From contig NZ_CP114289.2 of the NCBI RefSeq assembly GCF_027111315.2, positions 3,038,001 to 3,102,000 of the forward strand: a stretch of 64,000 bases of DNA. The letters run 5' to 3'. Of the stretch, positions 1 through 9,000 are shown in pieces. The position numbers and the translations under genes were made by a program. Origin of the DNA: Flavobacterium limnophilum. Lineage in GTDB: Bacteria > Bacteroidota > Bacteroidia > Flavobacteriales > Flavobacteriaceae. The notes below the pieces were generated by a model, which saw nothing but the letters and a program-made list of their open reading frames with translations, was not told the origin of the DNA and ran no database searches. Position 1 is the first letter of the stretch; each line of letters starts with the position of its first letter.

Positions 1-821
1 TGAATGAACTCCAAAAACTGAAAACTCCGACCTATTTAATTTCGGGAATTTTCAGGGAAAACCAAATGTTCTTCAAATGGTATGGCGGATTTTACAGAAA
101 AGCATTGGAAACTTTCACTTATTTTTTTGTACAAAATGAAAGTTCCAAAAATTTGTTATTGCAATTAGACAAAACCAATGTGGCCGTTTCTGGCGACACC
201 CGTTTTGACCGAGTGGCCGCTATTTTGGAAAAAGACAATTCCCTTGATTTTATTGAGACGTTCAAAAACGAAACCTTGACCATTGTCGTGGGAAGTTCTT
301 GGCCAAAAGACGAAAGTCTATTGGTTGATTACATCAATCAAACTTCCGAAAAAGTAAAGTTTATCATTGCTCCACACAACATCAAAGCCGAGCAAATTCA
401 AGAATTGAAAAATTCAATTTCTAAAAAAGTCGTCTTGTTTTCAGAAAAAGAAACCAAAAATCTGGCAGATTTTGACGTCTTCATCATAGACACCATCGGG
501 ATTCTGACCAAGATTTATAGTTATGCCGATATTGCTTATGTTGGTGGCGGTTTTGGAAACCCAGGCGTTCACAATATACTTGAACCCGCAACGTTCGGCG
601 TTCCGATTGTTATTGGCCCAAATTTCAGACATTTTGCAGAAGCTACGGCATTGGTAAACATGGATGGCTGTATTTCCATCTCGGACAAAAACAGTCTATT
701 TGATGCTTTTTCCAATTTAATCACCAATGACGACATCCGACATGAAAAAGGACATATTTGCAGTACTTTCGTGCAAATGAACAAGGGAGCAACGGCTATT
801 ATCATGAAGAATATTTCATAA
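1..821 (+). CDS. waaA: 3-deoxy-D-manno-octulosonic acid transferase, C-terminal part
   Basis: The reading frame is open from the first bases of the window (codons in phase with position 3), so the gene is cut by the left edge. The visible 272 or so residues cover the end of the N-terminal and all of the C-terminal GT-B half. Family-like stretches are the YLISGIFRENQMFFKWYG segment, VSGDTRFDR, VVGSSWPKDE, and the nucleotide-sugar region YVGGGFGNPGVHNILEPATFG. WaaA/KdtA transfers Kdo from CMP-Kdo to lipid A precursor at the cytoplasmic face of the inner membrane. Any ATG inside this fragment, such as that at 66, is internal and not the start. The identification is firm; the total length cannot be judged. 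Confidence 0.93.
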   Translation, partial: NELQKLKTPTYLISGIFRENQMFFKWYGGFYRKALETFTYFFVQNESSKNLLLQLDKTNVAVSGDTRFDRVAAILEKDNSLDFIETFKNETLTIVVGSSWPKDESLLVDYINQTSEKVKFIIAPHNIKAEQIQELKNSISKKVVLFSEKETKNLADFDVFIIDTIGILTKIYSYADIAYVGGGFGNPGVHNILEPATFGVPIVIGPNFRHFAEATALVNMDGCISISDKNSLFDAFSNLITNDDIRHEKGHICSTFVQMNKGATAIIMKNIS

Positions 822-874
822 CTTAAATTAAGTAATTTTTGTAGTCCTAATTTTCATTTAAAGACTAAAAAAAA

Positions 875-978
875 CACCCCTAATTAAATAATCACCCCCT
901 AAAACCAGCATTTTAATAGTAAATAAACCCTGACAGCTTTATCCCACTTCCAAATTAATAGCTATAATTACACCCCCT
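875..978. other. AT-rich gap with three CACCCC(C)T motifs
   Basis: The 356-bp gap between waaA and the small lipoprotein gene holds no plausible ORF. Three short C-runs stand out from the AT-rich background: CACCCCT at 875-881, CACCCCCT at 893-900 and CACCCCCT at 971-978, all in the same orientation. They may be protein-binding sites for the downstream promoter, but nothing here proves it. Confidence 0.3.
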
Positions 979-1132
979 GACAAAGCTTGACACGACTCTA
1001 TTTTTTGAAAAATTGCGAAATATTTCAGGAGATTACTTTTCTGACTCACAAGTTTGAACAAAGAGAATATTACAAATGAATATTATTTTTCAAAAAAAAT
1101 ATAAAAAAATATTTTACCTATTAAAAAATTTA

Positions 1133-1140
1133 TATCTTTG
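1133..1140 (+). promoter_or_regulatory. Putative -7 element of lipoprotein gene
   Basis: TATCTTTG fits the Bacteroidota -7 consensus TAnnTTTG and lies 38 bp before the ATG at 1178. No clear TTG is found 18-21 bp upstream, so only half of the promoter is recognisable. Confidence 0.5.
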
Positions 1141-1177
1141 CCCCGAATTAATAATTAACCTTTTATAATTAAGTAAG

Positions 1178-1369
1178 ATGAAAAAAGTATTTTTAAGTTT
1201 AGCTGTTGTTGCTGTTTTAACTGTTGTATCTTGTAAAAAAGAAACTCCAGCTACTGAAGAAGTTGCTGTAGACACTACTGCTGTAGCTGTTGACACTGCT
1301 GCTGTTGCTGTTGATACTGCTGCTGTTGTAGCTGATACTACTGCTGTTGCTGCTCCAGAAGCTAAGTAA
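1178..1369 (+). CDS. Small repetitive lipoprotein
   Basis: This 63-residue protein starts MKKVFLSLAVVAVLTVVSC, a signal peptide ending in a lipobox (VVSC), so Cys19 is the predicted lipidated residue. The mature part is almost entirely a degenerate repeat of the type AVDTxAVA (about five copies) preceded by KKETPATEE, giving an acidic, Ala/Val-rich tail without any catalytic feature. The gene stands alone, with a promoter-like TATCTTTG upstream and a terminator directly after it, so it is probably monocistronic. Similar short Ala/Val/Asp/Thr lipoproteins are common in flavobacterial genomes, but I know of no assigned function. The repetitive DNA (GCTGTTG/GATACT units) could vary in copy number between strains. 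Confidence 0.75.
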   Translation: MKKVFLSLAVVAVLTVVSCKKETPATEEVAVDTTAVAVDTAAVAVDTAAVVADTTAVAAPEAK

Positions 1370-1391
1370 TTCTAAATTACAGAAAAAAAAT

Positions 1392-1418
1392 AAGCTGCGC
1401 TATGCGTGGCTTTTTTTT
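1392..1418 (+). terminator. Terminator after the small lipoprotein gene
   Basis: AAGC-TG-CGC and GCG-TG-GCTT form an interrupted hairpin with a TAT loop, followed by eight T residues, starting about 20 bp after the stop codon. Confidence 0.7.
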
Positions 1419-1485
1419 ATGTCTATTTTAAATTAATTTTCAAACACACCACCCAAACAATCAAATAGACATTTGTAGGAAAAAC

Positions 1486-1523
1486 AAAAAGCCATACACC
1501 GAAAAGTGCCATGGCTTTTTTTT
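1486..1523. terminator. Second, bidirectional-looking hairpin
   Basis: AAAAAGCCAT (1486-1495) pairs perfectly with ATGGCTTTTT (1511-1520) around a 15-nt loop, and T-runs follow on both strands. It could back up the terminator at 1392 on the plus strand and stop transcription coming from the tRNA genes on the minus strand. The rest of 1420-1680 holds no gene that I can support. Confidence 0.6.
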
Positions 1524-1681
1524 ATGAAATAAAGTTATATCTTTTTATTTTTTTTTTAAAATGTAGTAATCCGCTTTCGACATAATTTTAGACTACCAAA
1601 TATTTATGATTAAATTTTGTAGTTCCACAGGTTTTAGGATTGATCCCATGATTTTCAAAAGAAGAAAACCATAAAACAAAC

Positions 1682-1728
1682 AAAAAAAAAAAAAAAACCG
1701 CAAAGAATTAAAAATTAATTCTTTACGG
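1682..1728 (-). terminator. Terminator of the tRNA pair
   Basis: CCGCAAAGAATTA (1698-1710) and TAATTCTTTACGG (1716-1728) form a near-perfect stem (one G-T type mismatch) with a short AT loop. Read on the minus strand it is followed by a run of more than ten T. It lies just downstream of tRNA-Leu. Confidence 0.85.
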
Positions 1729-1736
1729 CTTCCTAG

Positions 1737-1822
1737 TACTCAGAGCGGGACTTGAACCCGCACGAACATTGCTGTTCACTGGATTTTAAGTCCAGCGTGT
1801 CTACCAATTTCACCATCCGAGC
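1737..1822 (-). tRNA. tRNA-Leu (anticodon TAA)
   Basis: On the minus strand the sequence begins GCTCGGATGGTGAAATTGG and folds as a class II tRNA. The acceptor is GCTCGGA/TCTGAGT with discriminator A, the anticodon arm is CTGGA-CTTAAAA-TCCAG (anticodon TAA), there is an extended variable arm (GAACAGCAATGTTC), and the T arm is GCGGGTTCAAGTCCCGC. CCA is not encoded. It is probably cotranscribed with tRNA-Gly upstream. Confidence 0.96.
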
Positions 1823-1890
1823 ATTTTGCTTTTCGATGTTATATCTAATTTAAAAAAAAAATTAATTAAATACAGCACCATCCGAGCATT
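1811..1890. repeat. 15-bp direct repeat of the tRNA-Leu 5' end
   Basis: CACCATCCGAGCATT occurs at 1811-1825, where it is the first 12 nt of tRNA-Leu (complement) plus 3 nt upstream. It occurs again identically at 1876-1890 in the spacer between the two tRNA genes. The second copy has no tRNA body attached. It looks like the remnant of a deleted or recombined tRNA copy. Confidence 0.75.
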
Positions 1891-1901
1891 GCATGGTTTT
1901 G

Positions 1902-1974
1902 AGCGAAAAACGGGGCTCGAACCCGCGACCTCGACCTTGGCAAGGTCGCGCTCTACCAACTGAGCTATTTTCGC
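1902..1974 (-). tRNA. tRNA-Gly (anticodon GCC)
   Basis: The minus-strand sequence starts GCGAAAATAGCTCAGTTGG. The acceptor arms GCGAAAA/TTTTCGC pair fully with discriminator T, the D arm is GCTC..GAGC, the anticodon arm is CGACC-TTGCCAA-GGTCG (anticodon GCC), and the T arm carries GGGTTCGAGCCCC. It is the first gene of the tRNA unit, 46 bp after the predicted promoter. Confidence 0.96.
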
Positions 1975-2020
1975 ATTTCATTCTAAAAAGAACCGCAACA
2001 CTTGTTCTGTATTGCGGATG

Positions 2021-2050
2021 CAAATTTAATACATTAATTCAATTACACAA
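2021..2050 (-). promoter_or_regulatory. Promoter of the tRNA-Gly/tRNA-Leu unit
   Basis: On the minus strand TTG (complement of 2048-2050) is followed after exactly 19 nt by TAAATTTG (complement of 2021-2028). This is a complete match to the Bacteroidota -33/-7 pattern. It sits between the mutS stop and tRNA-Gly and implies that the tRNAs do not depend on mutS read-through. Confidence 0.75.
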
Positions 2051-2119
2051 GCCTTTTTTGCAAAAAATACACAGACAAAACATAACCTTCTGATAACCCT
2101 AACTTTAAATATAAAGAAA

Positions 2120-4726
2120 CTATTTTTTGGTCAACATTCTTTTGATTTCGTTGAGTTTCATCAAAGCTTCCATTGGGGTAATCGTGTTGATGTCGAGACT
2201 CAAAATCTCGTCTTTGATTTCTTCCAACAAAGGGTCGTCAAGATTGAAGAAACTCATCTGCATTTCGTCCTTCGCCGATTTGATTCCGCTTAACGCTTCG
2301 CTGGAATGGTCTTTCTCTAATTTTTTCAACAGCTTTTGCGCTTTCAGAATAACGATTTGCGGCATTCCCGCCATTTTTGCCACGTGAATTCCAAAACTGT
2401 GGGCACTTCCTCCTTTTACCAGCTTTCGAATAAAAAGCACCGTATCTTTTAATTCTTTGACCGAAACATTATAATTCTGGATTCTAGGCAAGGATTCACT
2501 CATTTCATTCAACTCGTGATAGTGCGTGGCGAAAAGTGTTTTAGGTTGAGACGGATGTTCGTGAAGAAACTCGGCAATTGCCCAGGCGATGGAAATCCCG
2601 TCATACGTACTGGTTCCTCTTCCAATTTCGTCCAACAACACCAAACTTCGATCTGAAATATTGTTCAAGATGGAAGCCGTTTCGTTCATTTCGACCATAA
2701 AAGTAGATTCTCCCATCGAAATATTATCAGAAGCTCCTACCCTAGTGAATATTTTATCAATAATCCCCATTCTTACGCTATCTGCCGGAACAAAACTTCC
2801 CATTTGAGCCAAGAGCACAATTAAAGCCGTTTGACGCAAAATAGCTGATTTTCCGGACATATTCGGTCCGGTAATCATAATGAGTTGTTGCGTTTCTCTA
2901 TCCAAGAAAACATCGTTGGCAATATAAGGTACACCTACCGGCAATTGTTTTTCGATAACCGGATGCCTTCCGTTTTTGATTTCCAGTTCGAATGTTTCGT
3001 CGAGTTCCGGACAAACGTATTTATTTTCTATGGCCAATTGCGTGAAAGAACACAAACAATCCAGTTGCGCTACCAAATTGGCATTCATTTGAACGGGTTT
3101 GATGTAAGTTGCAATCCAATTGACCAATTGCTCGAACAATTCAACTTCTATTTTATGGATTTTTTCTTCGGCACCCAGGATTTTGGTTTCGTATTCTTTT
3201 AGTTCCTCGGTGATATAACGCTCGGCACTGACCAAAGTTTGTTTCCGAATCCACTCGGTTGGCACTTTGTCTTTATGCGTGTTTCGAACTTCGATATAAT
3301 ACCCAAAAACATTATTGAAGGAAATTTTCAAAGAGGAAATTCCTGTTCTTTCTGATTCTCGTTTTTCAATTCCTTCCAAGAATTCTTTTCCAGAAGTGGA
3401 TATAGCACGCAATTCGTCTAATTCTGCATTGATTCCCTTGGCAATGGCATTCCCTTTGGCAACAGCCACGGGCGCATCTTGATTCAATACCGTTTTAATT
3501 TTTTCGCGCAATAAATCGCAACTGTGCAGGCTGTCGCCAATAACTTTAACGGCTTCTTGCGGACTTTCCAACGCCAAGTTTTTTATTGGAATAATAGCAT
3601 CCAAGGATTCTTTTAGATAAACCACTTCGCGTGGCGATACTTTTCCGGCTGCTATTTTCGAAATCAAACGCTCCAAATCGGAAATTTGCTTGATTTGCTT
3701 TTGAATGTTTTTTAACACTTCTTGATTCTCTTTCAAATAAGAAACCACTTGATGACGGCTTTGTATTTTACTGGCATCTTTTAAAGGTAAAGCCAACCAA
3801 CGTTTGAGCAAACGACCACCCATTGGCGAAAGCGTTTTATCAATCACATCAAGAAGCGTAACTGCATTGGGGTTGTAGCTGTGGTACAATTCGAGGTTGC
3901 GAATCGTAAATCGATCCATCCAAACGTAAGCATCTTCGGCAATGCGCTGAATCGCCGTGATATGTTGTACCTTATTGTGTTGCGTTTCGGATAGATAATA
4001 TAAAATCGCTCCCGAAGCAATGATTCCTTCTTTCAGTTCTTCTATTCCAAATCCTTTGAGAGAAATGGTTTGAAAATGTTTAGTCAGGATTTCAAAGGCA
4101 TAATCTTCTTTATAAATCCAATCTTCCAAATAAAAACTATGAAAATCATCCCCGAAAGTTTCCCTAAAATCATTTTTATTGTTTTTGGGAACCAAAACTT
4201 CACTTGGATTGAAATTCTGCAACAATTTGTCTATATACTCGGCATTCCCTTGGGCTGTTAAAAACTCGCCTGTGGAAACATCTAAAAACGAAATGCCAAT
4301 GGATTTATTGGCAAAATAAATAGCCGCCAAAAAATTATTGGTCTTCGATTGCAACACCTCATCGTTCATTGAAACACCTGGAGTCACTAATTCCGTAACA
4401 CCACGTTTCACGATGGTTTTGGTCATTTTTGGATCTTCGAGTTGGTCACAAATTGCCACACGAAGTCCCGCTTTTACCAGTTTTGGCAAATAGGTATTAA
4501 TGGAATGATGCGGAAAACCAGCCAATGCCGTTTCAGTCTCGGAACCTGCGCCACGTTTGGTCAATGTTATCCCCAAAATTTTGGAAGCGCGAACGGCATC
4601 TTCGCCAAATGTTTCATAAAAATCTCCCACTCTAAACAACAAACAAGCATCAGGATATTTCCTTTTGATTTCGTTGTATTGCTTCATTAAAGGCGTTTCC
4701 TTGACTACTTTTTCTTTTGACGACAA
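2120..4726 (-). CDS. mutS: DNA mismatch repair protein MutS
   Basis: At 868 residues this is full-length MutS, the mismatch-recognition ATPase. Domain I carries the mismatch-probing F-x-E motif (FYETF, Phe36/Glu38). The ATPase domain has Walker A GPNMSGKS near residue 619, then STFMVEMNE, the Walker B region [16 protein letters not shown] and the switch ATHYHEL. The predicted start is TTG at 4726, giving [13 protein letters not shown]; the first in-frame ATG would be at 4687. From memory the [13 protein letters not shown] stretch is conserved in flavobacterial MutS, which favours the TTG. The gene stands alone, divergent from the DUF1573 gene; a CGAATTTA at 4755-4762 (TAAATTCG on the coding strand) is an imperfect -7 candidate. 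Confidence 0.97.
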   Translation of the reverse strand: MSSKEKVVKETPLMKQYNEIKRKYPDACLLFRVGDFYETFGEDAVRASKILGITLTKRGAGSETETALAGFPHHSINTYLPKLVKAGLRVAICDQLEDPKMTKTIVKRGVTELVTPGVSMNDEVLQSKTNNFLAAIYFANKSIGISFLDVSTGEFLTAQGNAEYIDKLLQNFNPSEVLVPKNNKNDFRETFGDDFHSFYLEDWIYKEDYAFEILTKHFQTISLKGFGIEELKEGIIASGAILYYLSETQHNKVQHITAIQRIAEDAYVWMDRFTIRNLELYHSYNPNAVTLLDVIDKTLSPMGGRLLKRWLALPLKDASKIQSRHQVVSYLKENQEVLKNIQKQIKQISDLERLISKIAAGKVSPREVVYLKESLDAIIPIKNLALESPQEAVKVIGDSLHSCDLLREKIKTVLNQDAPVAVAKGNAIAKGINAELDELRAISTSGKEFLEGIEKRESERTGISSLKISFNNVFGYYIEVRNTHKDKVPTEWIRKQTLVSAERYITEELKEYETKILGAEEKIHKIEVELFEQLVNWIATYIKPVQMNANLVAQLDCLCSFTQLAIENKYVCPELDETFELEIKNGRHPVIEKQLPVGVPYIANDVFLDRETQQLIMITGPNMSGKSAILRQTALIVLLAQMGSFVPADSVRMGIIDKIFTRVGASDNISMGESTFMVEMNETASILNNISDRSLVLLDEIGRGTSTYDGISIAWAIAEFLHEHPSQPKTLFATHYHELNEMSESLPRIQNYNVSVKELKDTVLFIRKLVKGGSAHSFGIHVAKMAGMPQIVILKAQKLLKKLEKDHSSEALSGIKSAKDEMQMSFFNLDDPLLEEIKDEILSLDINTITPMEALMKLNEIKRMLTKK

Positions 4727-4846
4727 AATTTATTTGATTTAATTTAACAGAAAGCGAATTTATATATTTTATGGCGAATAAATAAGCACTATGAAATTTT
4801 AAAATATTTTTAAGCAAAATTTAAGATGGAATTTCGTTTTTTTATA

Positions 4847-4854
4847 TAAATTTG
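4847..4854 (+). promoter_or_regulatory. Putative -7 element of the DUF1573 gene
   Basis: TAAATTTG matches TAnnTTTG and lies 26 bp before the ATG at 4880. No good TTG is present at the expected distance. Confidence 0.45.
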
Positions 4855-4879
4855 TCTCTCAATAAAAAAATCAATTACG

Positions 4880-5341
4880 ATGAAAAAATTAATCACACTA
4901 TCGATAGCACTTTTGGCATTTTCTTTTTCTAATGCTCAAGAAACCACAAAAAAAACCACAAAAAAAACAACAAAAACAGCTACATCCGCCTTACCTAAAG
5001 TAGAAGGAGCTGGAATGGTTTTTGTATCCGAGACTATTGATTATGGCACAGTTGCTGCAAATTCAGACGGAAAACGCGAATTTGTTTTTACCAACAATGG
5101 CAACAAACCGTTAATCATAACTAACGCCTCTGGTTCTTGTGGATGTACGGTTCCAACTTATTCAAAAGAGCCAATTGCTCCGGGCGCAAAAGGGGTTATT
5201 GGAGTGAAATATGACACTTCAAGAGCTGGACAACCGTTTACAAAAACAGTAACAATCACCTCAAATGCAGCAGGAAGCCCTTCAAAAGTACTTACTATAA
5301 AAGGTACTGTATTAGCAGCTGCTCCAGCAACAAAAAGCTAA
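4880..5341 (+). CDS. DUF1573 domain exported protein
   Basis: The 153-residue product begins with a Sec signal peptide (MKKLITLSIALLAFSFSNAQ) followed by a Lys/Thr-rich linker (KKTTKKTTKTATS). Residues of about 45-145 form a DUF1573 domain, an Ig-like beta-sandwich related to ASH/MSP folds, with the typical DYGTV, REFVFTNNGNKPL, GSCGCTVP and YDTSRAGQPFTKTVTI segments. The GSCGCT cysteine pair is characteristic of the family. Role is unknown; such proteins are periplasmic or surface-exposed and abundant in Bacteroidota. It is a single gene with its own -7-like element and terminator. Confidence 0.85.
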   Translation: MKKLITLSIALLAFSFSNAQETTKKTTKKTTKTATSALPKVEGAGMVFVSETIDYGTVAANSDGKREFVFTNNGNKPLIITNASGSCGCTVPTYSKEPIAPGAKGVIGVKYDTSRAGQPFTKTVTITSNAAGSPSKVLTIKGTVLAAAPATKS

Positions 5342-5362
5342 ATTTAAAATTATACAATAAAC

Positions 5363-5397
5363 AAAAGCTTCCTTAATTTTGGAGGCTTTTTTTATTT
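5363..5397 (+). terminator. Terminator after the DUF1573 gene
   Basis: AAAAGCTTCC (5363-5372) pairs with GGAGGCTTTT (5381-5390), one wobble, 8-nt loop, followed by a T-run. Confidence 0.8.
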
Positions 5398-5417
5398 AAA
5401 CACACATCCAAAAACTT

Positions 5418-5954
5418 ATGAGAAAGTTAGAAAACAGCGAACTCGACCGAAAATCCATTGAGGATTTCAAACAATCCGAAAAAACTCCAATTATCATTGT
5501 TCTGGATGACATTCGCAGTTTGCACAATATCGGTTCAGTGTTTAGAACAGCCGATGCTTTTTTGGTTGAAAAAATAGTTTTGTGCGGTATCACGGCCACA
5601 CCTCCCAACAAGGAAATTCACAAAACAGCTCTGGGCGCAACAGAAACTGTAGCTTGGGAACACGCAAAAGACGTTCTCGAAGTTATCAAAGATTTAAAAC
5701 AACAGAATATTACTGTTCTTGCCATCGAGCAAGTGGAAAGTGCTACTTTTTTGCAAGATTTTACAATTGCAAAAGATGAAAAATACGCCTTGGTTTTCGG
5801 AAATGAAGTTTATGGCGTTTCGCAAGATGCTGTTGCATTGTGTGATGGCTGTATCGAAATTCCGCAATTGGGAACCAAACATTCGTTAAATATTTCGGTA
5901 AGTACTGGAATCGTGGTTTGGGATTTGTTCAAAAAAATGAAATGGAATTTGTAA
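5418..5954 (+). CDS. SpoU/TrmH-type RNA methyltransferase
   Basis: The 178-residue protein is a compact SPOUT-class, AdoMet-dependent RNA 2'-O-methyltransferase. The three SpoU motifs are visible: LDDIRSLHNIGSVFRTADAF (motif 1, with the catalytic Asn-Ile-Gly/Arg region), ALVFGNEVYGVS (motif 2) and IEIPQLGTKHSLNISVSTGI (motif 3, the knot). It lacks the N-terminal RNA-binding extension of longer TrmH/RlmB enzymes, so the substrate (tRNA or rRNA) cannot be told. It starts 20 bp after a terminator and no clear promoter motif is visible in that short gap. Confidence 0.88.
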   Translation: MRKLENSELDRKSIEDFKQSEKTPIIIVLDDIRSLHNIGSVFRTADAFLVEKIVLCGITATPPNKEIHKTALGATETVAWEHAKDVLEVIKDLKQQNITVLAIEQVESATFLQDFTIAKDEKYALVFGNEVYGVSQDAVALCDGCIEIPQLGTKHSLNISVSTGIVVWDLFKKMKWNL

Positions 5955-6033
5955 TTTTTTTTTCATAAAAAAATCATTATTATGGGTTTATTTCATATCT
6001 TGACTCACTTTTTTTCCACAAATGAATTCAACT

Positions 6034-9000
6034 ATGAAAAGACTTTTATTACTGTTTATACTATTAACTAGTTTTTTCGGACGAGCCCAATATACTGCAA
6101 TTCCTGACGTGAATTTTGAGAAGGCGTTGATTGATTTAGGAATAGATAGTGGAGCTATTGATGGCAAAGTTCTTATAGCAAATGTGAGTGGAATTACTAG
6201 TTTGGATGTTTCAAAGAAGGCCATTACTGATTTAACAGGCATACAGGATTTTACATCATTAAAAAAATTAGATTGTGCTGAAAATCAATTAACCAATCTA
6301 GATGTTACTAAAAATACGGCTTTGATTGATTTAAATTGTGATCAAAATCAATTAACCAGTCTGGATGTTACTAAAAACACGGCTTTGATTTATTTAGGTT
6401 TTAACTATAACCATATAATTAGTTTAGACCTTACTAAAAATACGGCTTTAACTCATTTACATTTTAATACAAATCAATTAAGTAGTTTGGATGTTACAAA
6501 AAATACGGCTTTAACACATTTAGAGTGTAGCAATAATCAAATAACAAGTTTGGATGTCACCAAAAACACAGCTTTAACTTTTTTAAGCTGTTTTAATATT
6601 AAAATAAGCAGTTTAGATGTTTCTAAAAATCTGGATTTGAATTATTTATGGTGTCACTATGATAAGATAAGTAATTTAGACATTACAAATAACACGGCTT
6701 TAACTAATTTAAGTTGTTTCTCGACTCAAATAAGCAGTTTGGATCTTACTAAAAACTCAGCTTTGACTTCTTTAGACTGTAGCTCTAATCAAATTAGTAA
6801 TTTGGACTTGACAAAAAATACAGCTTTGAATTATTTAAAGTGTGACTCTAATCAAATAAGTAGTTTGGATCTTGCTACACATAATTCTTTGACTTATTTA
6901 TATTGTTATGACAATAAAATAAGTAGTTTAGATGTTACTACAAATACGGCTTTGACTTATTTAAGTTGTAATAACAATTTACTAACATCACTTAACTTAA
7001 AAAACGGTAATAATAGTATTATTAAAAGTTTTAATTCAAAATCCAATCCTAACCTACAATGCATACAAGTTGACAACAAGGTATATTCCGACGCTAATTG
7101 GACATCCAAAAAAGACGCCACGGCCAGTTTTTCTGAAAATTGCAGCAAAACAACAGCAAACGTAGCTCCTATAATTACCGCCTCGGGCAATCAAATTTAT
7201 TGTCCACAAACCAATCAAAAAATTGTAACTGCCTTTGATATTATCGATCCAGACGATACAAGTTCAGAAGCCATTTACGTTCAAATTTCTTCCGGTTATG
7301 TAAACGGACAAGATGTATTGACACTTGCCAATCCAGCTTTGCATCCAACTATCAAAACCGTTTGGGATGCAACTGCAGGAAAACTTACATTATCAAGTCC
7401 CACAACCGGAACAGCTGTTTCCTATGTAGATTTAATAGCTGCCATTAAGGACATTGAATTTAGCAATATATCAGTTTCTCCATCAGGAATTAGAGATTTT
7501 TCCATTAGTTTAGGAACAGGACAACTTAGTTATTTGCCGAGAAACGGTCATTATTATGAATATGTTCCTGCATTAGGCATCAATTGGACAGCCGCAAAAG
7601 ATGCAGCAGCCTCAAGAACTTATTATGGCCTACAAGGTTATTTAGCTACATTAACAGCTGCTGACGAAGCACAATTAGCCGGAGCACAAGCACCAGGAAC
7701 TGGATGGATTGGTGGCAGTGACGCTGAAACTGAAGGAACGTGGAAATGGGTGACAGGACCAGAAACAGGAACTACTTTTTGGATTGGAAAAAACAACGGA
7801 ACTACCACAGCTCCACTTTACTATGCCAATTGGAACTCTCCTAACGAACCCAACAACACTACAAATACCACCAAGCCAAACGGTGAAGATTATGCTCATA
7901 TAACAGCACCAACTGTTGGAAATCCAGGAACTTGGAATGATCTTTCAGAAACAGGAGATCCTATTAACGTTTACAATTATTACCCTAAGGGATATATAGT
8001 AGAATATGGCGGAATGTCTGGAGACCCAACACTTCAATTTTCAGCAAGTACGACAATGAAAATGGCACAATTAACGGTTACTGCTCCAAATCCTGTTTGT
8101 GCTTCCCAAACTAGCACACTTCAGGCAAGCTCTACAACTACTAGTACGATCAATTGGTATGATGACCCAACTGGAGGAAATTTACTATTCACTGGAACTA
8201 ATTTTACCACTCCACCATTGAACAGCACAACAACATATTATATCGATTACGGCTGTATAACCAGAACTCCAGTTACCGTAACTGTAGAATCTTTACCAAT
8301 TGCAAATCCTGTAACAGTTACCAGGCAATGTGACGATAACCAAGACGGCCTTTTTACTTTTAATACCGCTTCTCTTGAAACCACTTTATTGAATGGGCAA
8401 ACGAATGTTAAAGTTACTTATTTAGACGCTGCGAACAATCCCCTGAAAGACGCCAATGGAACGCTGATAACTAGTCCTTTTCCAGCTACTTTTATGACAT
8501 CATCACAAACAATTCAAGCTGTTCTTACAAATAATTCTGCATTAAAATGTTCGAGCAAAACAACCATTGATTTTATCGTTGACGACTTACCCGAAGCTTT
8601 TTCAGTTCCAACAGCCTCAACAACCGCTTGTGATGACGAGCCAATTCCAGCAAGTCAAGATGGGAAATTCCCATTCAACACCTCTACTATCGAATCAATA
8701 ATTTTAAATGGACAAACGGGTATGAAAGTTTCCTATTTTGACAAAAACGGAAATCCATTATCTAGTCCGCTACCCAATCCCTTTTTGACCGATACTCAAA
8801 ACATTACTGCTAAAGTTGAAAACATTCTAAACCCAAACTGTTTTGCTACCACAACCCTAAATTTTGTTGTCAATCCATTGCCAATTGTCAAAGATGTTAT
8901 CATTGTTCAATGCGACACCGACCTTGTCGTAGATGGGAAGACGTTTTTTAACTTAACGGTAAACAATACTGAAATTTCAGCAAACTCTGCCAATGAAACC

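Noticed and set aside
1893..2093. A 66-codon plus-strand frame over tRNA-Gly
   Set aside because: Its first part is the complement of the tRNA gene; a protein there is not credible.
5988..6242. Minus-strand 84-codon frame before the surface protein
   Set aside because: Overlaps the signal peptide and cap of the large gene and has no family features.
6289..6981. CRISPR-like array
   Set aside because: The 63-bp periodicity is in-frame coding for leucine-rich repeats, with no repeat-spacer structure and no cas genes.
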